Shown piece by piece: positions 36,700 through 38,721 of a stretch of DNA of 38,721 bases (within the stretch, counting starts at the first letter, position 1; the number at the start of each line of letters is the position of its first letter). Made by a program: the position numbers and the translations under genes. Under the pieces are notes generated by a model, which had not been told where the DNA came from, searched no databases, and saw nothing but the letters and a program-made list of their open reading frames with translations. The DNA comes from Gloeocapsa sp. UFS-A4-WI-NPMV-4B04 (GTDB taxonomy: Bacteria > Cyanobacteriota > Cyanobacteriia > Cyanobacteriales > Chroococcidiopsidaceae), in assembly GCA_019359535.1 (NCBI GenBank), contig JAHHHE010000029.1, positions 1-38,721 of the forward strand, written 5' to 3'.

Positions 36700-36716
36700 T
36701 GCAAGCGTCACTTGCA
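36700..36716. promoter_or_regulatory. Operator dyad 1 of the TetR-type regulator
   Basis: TGCAAG-CGTCA-CTTGCA, a perfect 6+6 dyad, 8 bases upstream of the regulator's start codon and just downstream of its predicted -10 box. A near-identical dyad lies 48 bases away. Confidence 0.75.
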
Positions 36717-36723
36717 TTTATAA

Positions 36724-36752
36724 ATTATCTTTGCTAAACTTAAAAAATGTAA
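36724..36752 (-). promoter_or_regulatory. Predicted promoter of the TetR-type regulator
   Basis: On the minus strand TTACAT (36747-36752), 17 bases, then GATAAT (36724-36729). Operator 2 overlaps the -35 box and operator 1 covers the start region, which predicts autorepression. Confidence 0.5.
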
Positions 36753-36764
36753 GTAGCACTTGCA
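36748..36764. promoter_or_regulatory. Operator dyad 2, between regulator and desaturase
   Basis: TGTAAG-TAGCA-CTTGCA differs from dyad 1 by one arm base; spacer length is the same. It overlaps the regulator's predicted -35 box and lies 104 bases upstream of the desaturase start, so it may act on both genes. Confidence 0.75.
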
Positions 36765-36867
36765 TTCTCTACTGTAGCTGGCGATCGCGAGTTCCAGTGT
36801 TGATCAGATAAAGAGTTTTGCAGTTTTTAGCACTGGTTTATTTACGCGCCCGTAAAAGGAAAGATTT

Positions 36868-37701
36868 ATGACTATGCACTCAATATCTGTTGACGGTAAG
36901 CAACCGCTTACTCTTAGCTGGGTAAATGTGGGTTTTTTCGGTACAATTCATGCCTTGGCTTTATTATCTCCCTGGTTTTTTTCTCCTTCTGCTTTGGGAG
37001 TTACAATATTTCTGCACTGGTTATTTGGTAGCATTGGTATTTGTTTAGGATATCACCGCCTTTTAAGTCACCGGAGTTTTCAAGTTTCTCCAAAGTGGCT
37101 AGAATATGCGATCGCTATTTTAGGTGCGCTTGCTATTCAAGGAGGCCCAATTTTTTGGGTAGCTGGACATAGAATACATCACGCTTATACAGAAGACGAA
37201 GACAAAGATCCTTATTCTGCCAAGCGTGGTTTTTGGTGGAGTCATATGCAATGGATTTTGTATCCACGTCCAGAGTTTTTTGAAGCTGAAACTTACAAAA
37301 GATTTGCACCTGAATTAGCCCGCGATCCGTTTTATATTTGGCTAGATCGCTATCATTTACTGCTCCAAATTCCTCTTAGTATCCTATTATATGTTTTAGG
37401 CGGATGGTCTTTTGTTATTTATGGTATCTTTTTAAGATCGGTATTACTTTGGCATAGCACTTGGCTGATTAACTCGGCAACTCACTTGTACGGTTATCGT
37501 AATTTCAAGTTAGATGACAACTCCCGCAATCTTTGGTGGGCAGCAATTTTAACTTATGGTGAAGGTTGGCATAATAATCACCATGCTCACCCAAAAGTGG
37601 CAAAAGCTGGGTTAAATTGGTGGGAAATTGATATGACTTGGTGGGCAATTAAAGTTTTGCAGACTCTTGGTTTAGCTAAAAAAGTTGTCATGCCTACATA
37701 A
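36868..37701 (+). CDS. desC: Acyl-lipid/acyl-CoA delta-9 desaturase (DesC type)
   Basis: A 277-residue membrane desaturase that puts the first double bond into fatty acyl chains using ferredoxin electrons and a di-iron centre. The three His boxes are intact: HRLLSH (63-68), HRIHH (101-105) and HNNHH (235-239). Four hydrophobic segments surround them (about 20-36, 44-61, 83-98, 175-200). The short length and HRLLSHRSF box mark the DesC/stearoyl-CoA desaturase type rather than DesA or DesB. An AAAGGAAAG ribosome site precedes the ATG. It is divergent from the TetR-fusion gene with the paired dyads between them, so control by that regulator is likely. Confidence 0.93.
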   Translation: MTMHSISVDGKQPLTLSWVNVGFFGTIHALALLSPWFFSPSALGVTIFLHWLFGSIGICLGYHRLLSHRSFQVSPKWLEYAIAILGALAIQGGPIFWVAGHRIHHAYTEDEDKDPYSAKRGFWWSHMQWILYPRPEFFEAETYKRFAPELARDPFYIWLDRYHLLLQIPLSILLYVLGGWSFVIYGIFLRSVLLWHSTWLINSATHLYGYRNFKLDDNSRNLWWAAILTYGEGWHNNHHAHPKVAKAGLNWWEIDMTWWAIKVLQTLGLAKKVVMPT

Positions 37702-37740
37702 GTTTCAGTTAAGATGTGAAATATAAATAAGGTTCCTAGC

Positions 37741-38169
37741 TTGATATTTAAAGTTAAGTCTAGGATTCTTTTTTCTCGTATCAAAGTGGAATTTATAAAA
37801 AAGATTGCCTCTAAGTTTGCGATACTAAATCATAAGTTTATAAAGCCATATACCGTGCTAATTAAAATAGCTAGGCTGTGCATCATTTTTATACTATGCC
37901 TCACTACTATCCAAGGTTGTGGCGCAACGAGAGCTATTGAGCAATCTCGTGTTGATCGCCTAGAATTTGAACTTTACAAGATTACCTCACGCTTAGAAAG
38001 GCTAGATACTAAAATAGATATGATCAGTTGGTCAATGCCTCAGCCGACGGGATTAAATAGAATAGCAGTGGAAAATACAAGGCAAGATCAACTAGAGAAA
38101 TTGGTAGTTGATCTTAAAGCAGAAGTTTATCGCTTAAATGAGCAACTTTCTAACTCCAAATCTAAGTAG
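37741..38169 (+). CDS. Probable small lipoprotein with coiled-coil tail
   Basis: The frame opens with TTG at 37741 (AAGG eight bases before) and gives 142 residues. An alternative GTG at 37855 gives a compact lipoprotein signal: VLIKIARLCIIFILCLTTIQGC, with a lipid-attachment Cys in IQGCG (C60 of the long form). After it comes a heptad-like, charged stretch (VDRLEFELYKITSRLERLDTKI and LEKLVVDLKAEVYRLNEQL) that should form coiled coils. The design recalls small envelope lipoproteins with helical tails. No family is recognised. The shorter start seems better by signal structure, the longer by ribosome site. Confidence 0.6.
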   Translation: MIFKVKSRILFSRIKVEFIKKIASKFAILNHKFIKPYTVLIKIARLCIIFILCLTTIQGCGATRAIEQSRVDRLEFELYKITSRLERLDTKIDMISWSMPQPTGLNRIAVENTRQDQLEKLVVDLKAEVYRLNEQLSNSKSK

Positions 38170-38176
38170 CCTTTAG

Positions 38177-38209
38177 AAGCGATCGCCTTCTATTAAAGGG
38201 CGATCGCTT
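38177..38209. terminator. Hairpin made of two HIP1 sites
   Basis: AAGCGATCGCC (38177-38187) pairs with GGCGATCGCTT (38199-38209), so two inverted HIP1 octamers build an 11-bp stem between convergent genes. T-rich tracts are short; a terminator role is plausible in both directions. Confidence 0.5.
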
Positions 38210-38221
38210 TCAATTTCGGTA

Positions 38222-38638
38222 CTACGCTTTTTTGTGTTTTGTAGGATCAATTAGCTTGTAGAACTGGTTAGGTTCGCTTGTTGGGGGTAGGGGATGGCCC
38301 TGTATTGAAGTCACCTCTACCCCTGTGCTTTCTCCATTTGAGTCAGTCAATTCGTACTGTCCACTTTCTGGAGTTCGCTCACCTGGGCTGTACAATTTGG
38401 TGTTTGGTTTGGAGTGGGCTGTGGATGTTTTTACCCCTGTGCTATCGCTACTGTATACAAGAGCGAATTTGAGGGTAAGTGAAAAACCCGGAAGATAGCC
38501 GCCATGATAGCGCACTTGTTCCAAGCTATCGAACGAACCGCTAATTTCTGAAATCGGCGAACGTAATAGTGGACTTCTCTGACTCCATTCAACCGGGTGT
38601 GGCTTTAACTTAATGTAGAATTTAAGAGGAGTAACCAA
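38222..38638 (-). CDS. YjzC-like small protein, long N-terminal frame uncertain
   Basis: The last ~57 residues (YSPGERTPESGQYELTDSNG, then STGVEVTSIQGHPLPPTSEP and YKLIDPTKHKKA) fit the small YjzC-like family: PGE-xxP-SG-Y near the start, G-PLPPT-P near the middle and a final DPTK. Family members are about 60 residues and of unknown function. The frame continues upstream to a TTG at 38638, giving 138 residues. The upstream 80 residues match nothing I know and may not be translated; TTG at 38395 and GTG at 38515 are other starts. So the domain is supported and the start is not. Confidence 0.5.
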   Translation of the reverse strand: MVTPLKFYIKLKPHPVEWSQRSPLLRSPISEISGSFDSLEQVRYHGGYLPGFSLTLKFALVYSSDSTGVKTSTAHSKPNTKLYSPGERTPESGQYELTDSNGESTGVEVTSIQGHPLPPTSEPNQFYKLIDPTKHKKA

Positions 38639-38673
38639 GTCAAAAAAACACCACCCTCTGAGAAACTTAAAAT

Positions 38674-38721
38674 ATGGCCGCCACGATTACCCACGATCTG
38701 GCAGATAGTTTGACCATCCAA
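38674..38721 (+). CDS. Possible gene start, truncated by window end
   Basis: ATG at 38674 opens 16 codons (MAATITHDLADSLTIQ) that run off the window. A GAGAAA stretch 12-17 bases upstream could be a weak ribosome site. Too short to identify. Confidence 0.3.
   Translation, partial: MAATITHDLADSLTIQ

Overview
The window reads as chromosomal DNA of a cyanobacterium. The octamer GCGATCGC (HIP1) recurs inside and between genes. Several genes are cyanobacterial by family: biliverdin reductase (bvdR), a plant-type petF ferredoxin, the photosystem II S4-domain protein, a group 1 SigA sigma factor, a DesC-type desaturase and a GroEL that lies apart from groES. Most genes stand alone with their own spacers; long operons are absent. 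The genus cannot be fixed from this sequence.

Left part (1-8.8 kb): the start of an IS630-type transposase leaves the window at the left edge. Next comes an RTX (calcium-binding nonapeptide repeat) gene broken by two in-frame stop codons and flanked by imperfect ~120-bp direct repeats carrying a 17-bp palindrome. Then follow a stand-alone HTH protein like the N-terminus of cyanobacterial NTPase/WD40 proteins, a secreted two-repeat protein, an ABC1/UbiB kinase, a small hydrophilic protein and groEL with a perfect CIRCE operator. About 1 kb of repeat-bearing, mostly non-coding DNA follows.

Middle (8.8-21.9 kb): a GAF-PAS-PAS-PAS-GGDEF-EAL protein and a PAS-PAS-GAF histidine kinase, 27 bases apart, form a probable signalling pair. 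They are followed by fabG, a thioredoxin, an MBL hydrolase that looks foreign by composition, an intergenic structured-RNA/IS200-IS605-like remnant, prmA, serA, a glycine-rich membrane protein, a methyltransferase and the PSII S4 protein.

Scrap and accessory zone (21.95-25.5 kb): remains of a DUF488 gene and of a WecG/TagA/CpsF glycosyltransferase, then an intact Tat-exported GH10 xylanase and an AT-rich sulfotransferase-like gene.

Right part (25.5-38.7 kb): pepP and sigA converge on a bidirectional terminator. Then come a polysaccharide deacetylase, a lipoprotein, an unknown gene, a SpoIID/LytB protein, petF, bvdR and map. A TetR-type regulator with a C-terminal, apparently catalytically dead tyrosine-recombinase-like domain is divergent from a DesC-type desaturase. 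Two near-identical dyads, TGYAAG-N5-CTTGCA, lie between them and overlap the regulator's predicted promoter. This regulator/desaturase pair and the stand-alone structured RNA at 16.5-16.74 kb are the most interesting items. The window ends with a probable lipoprotein, a HIP1-built hairpin, a YjzC-like frame and the first 16 codons of another possible gene.
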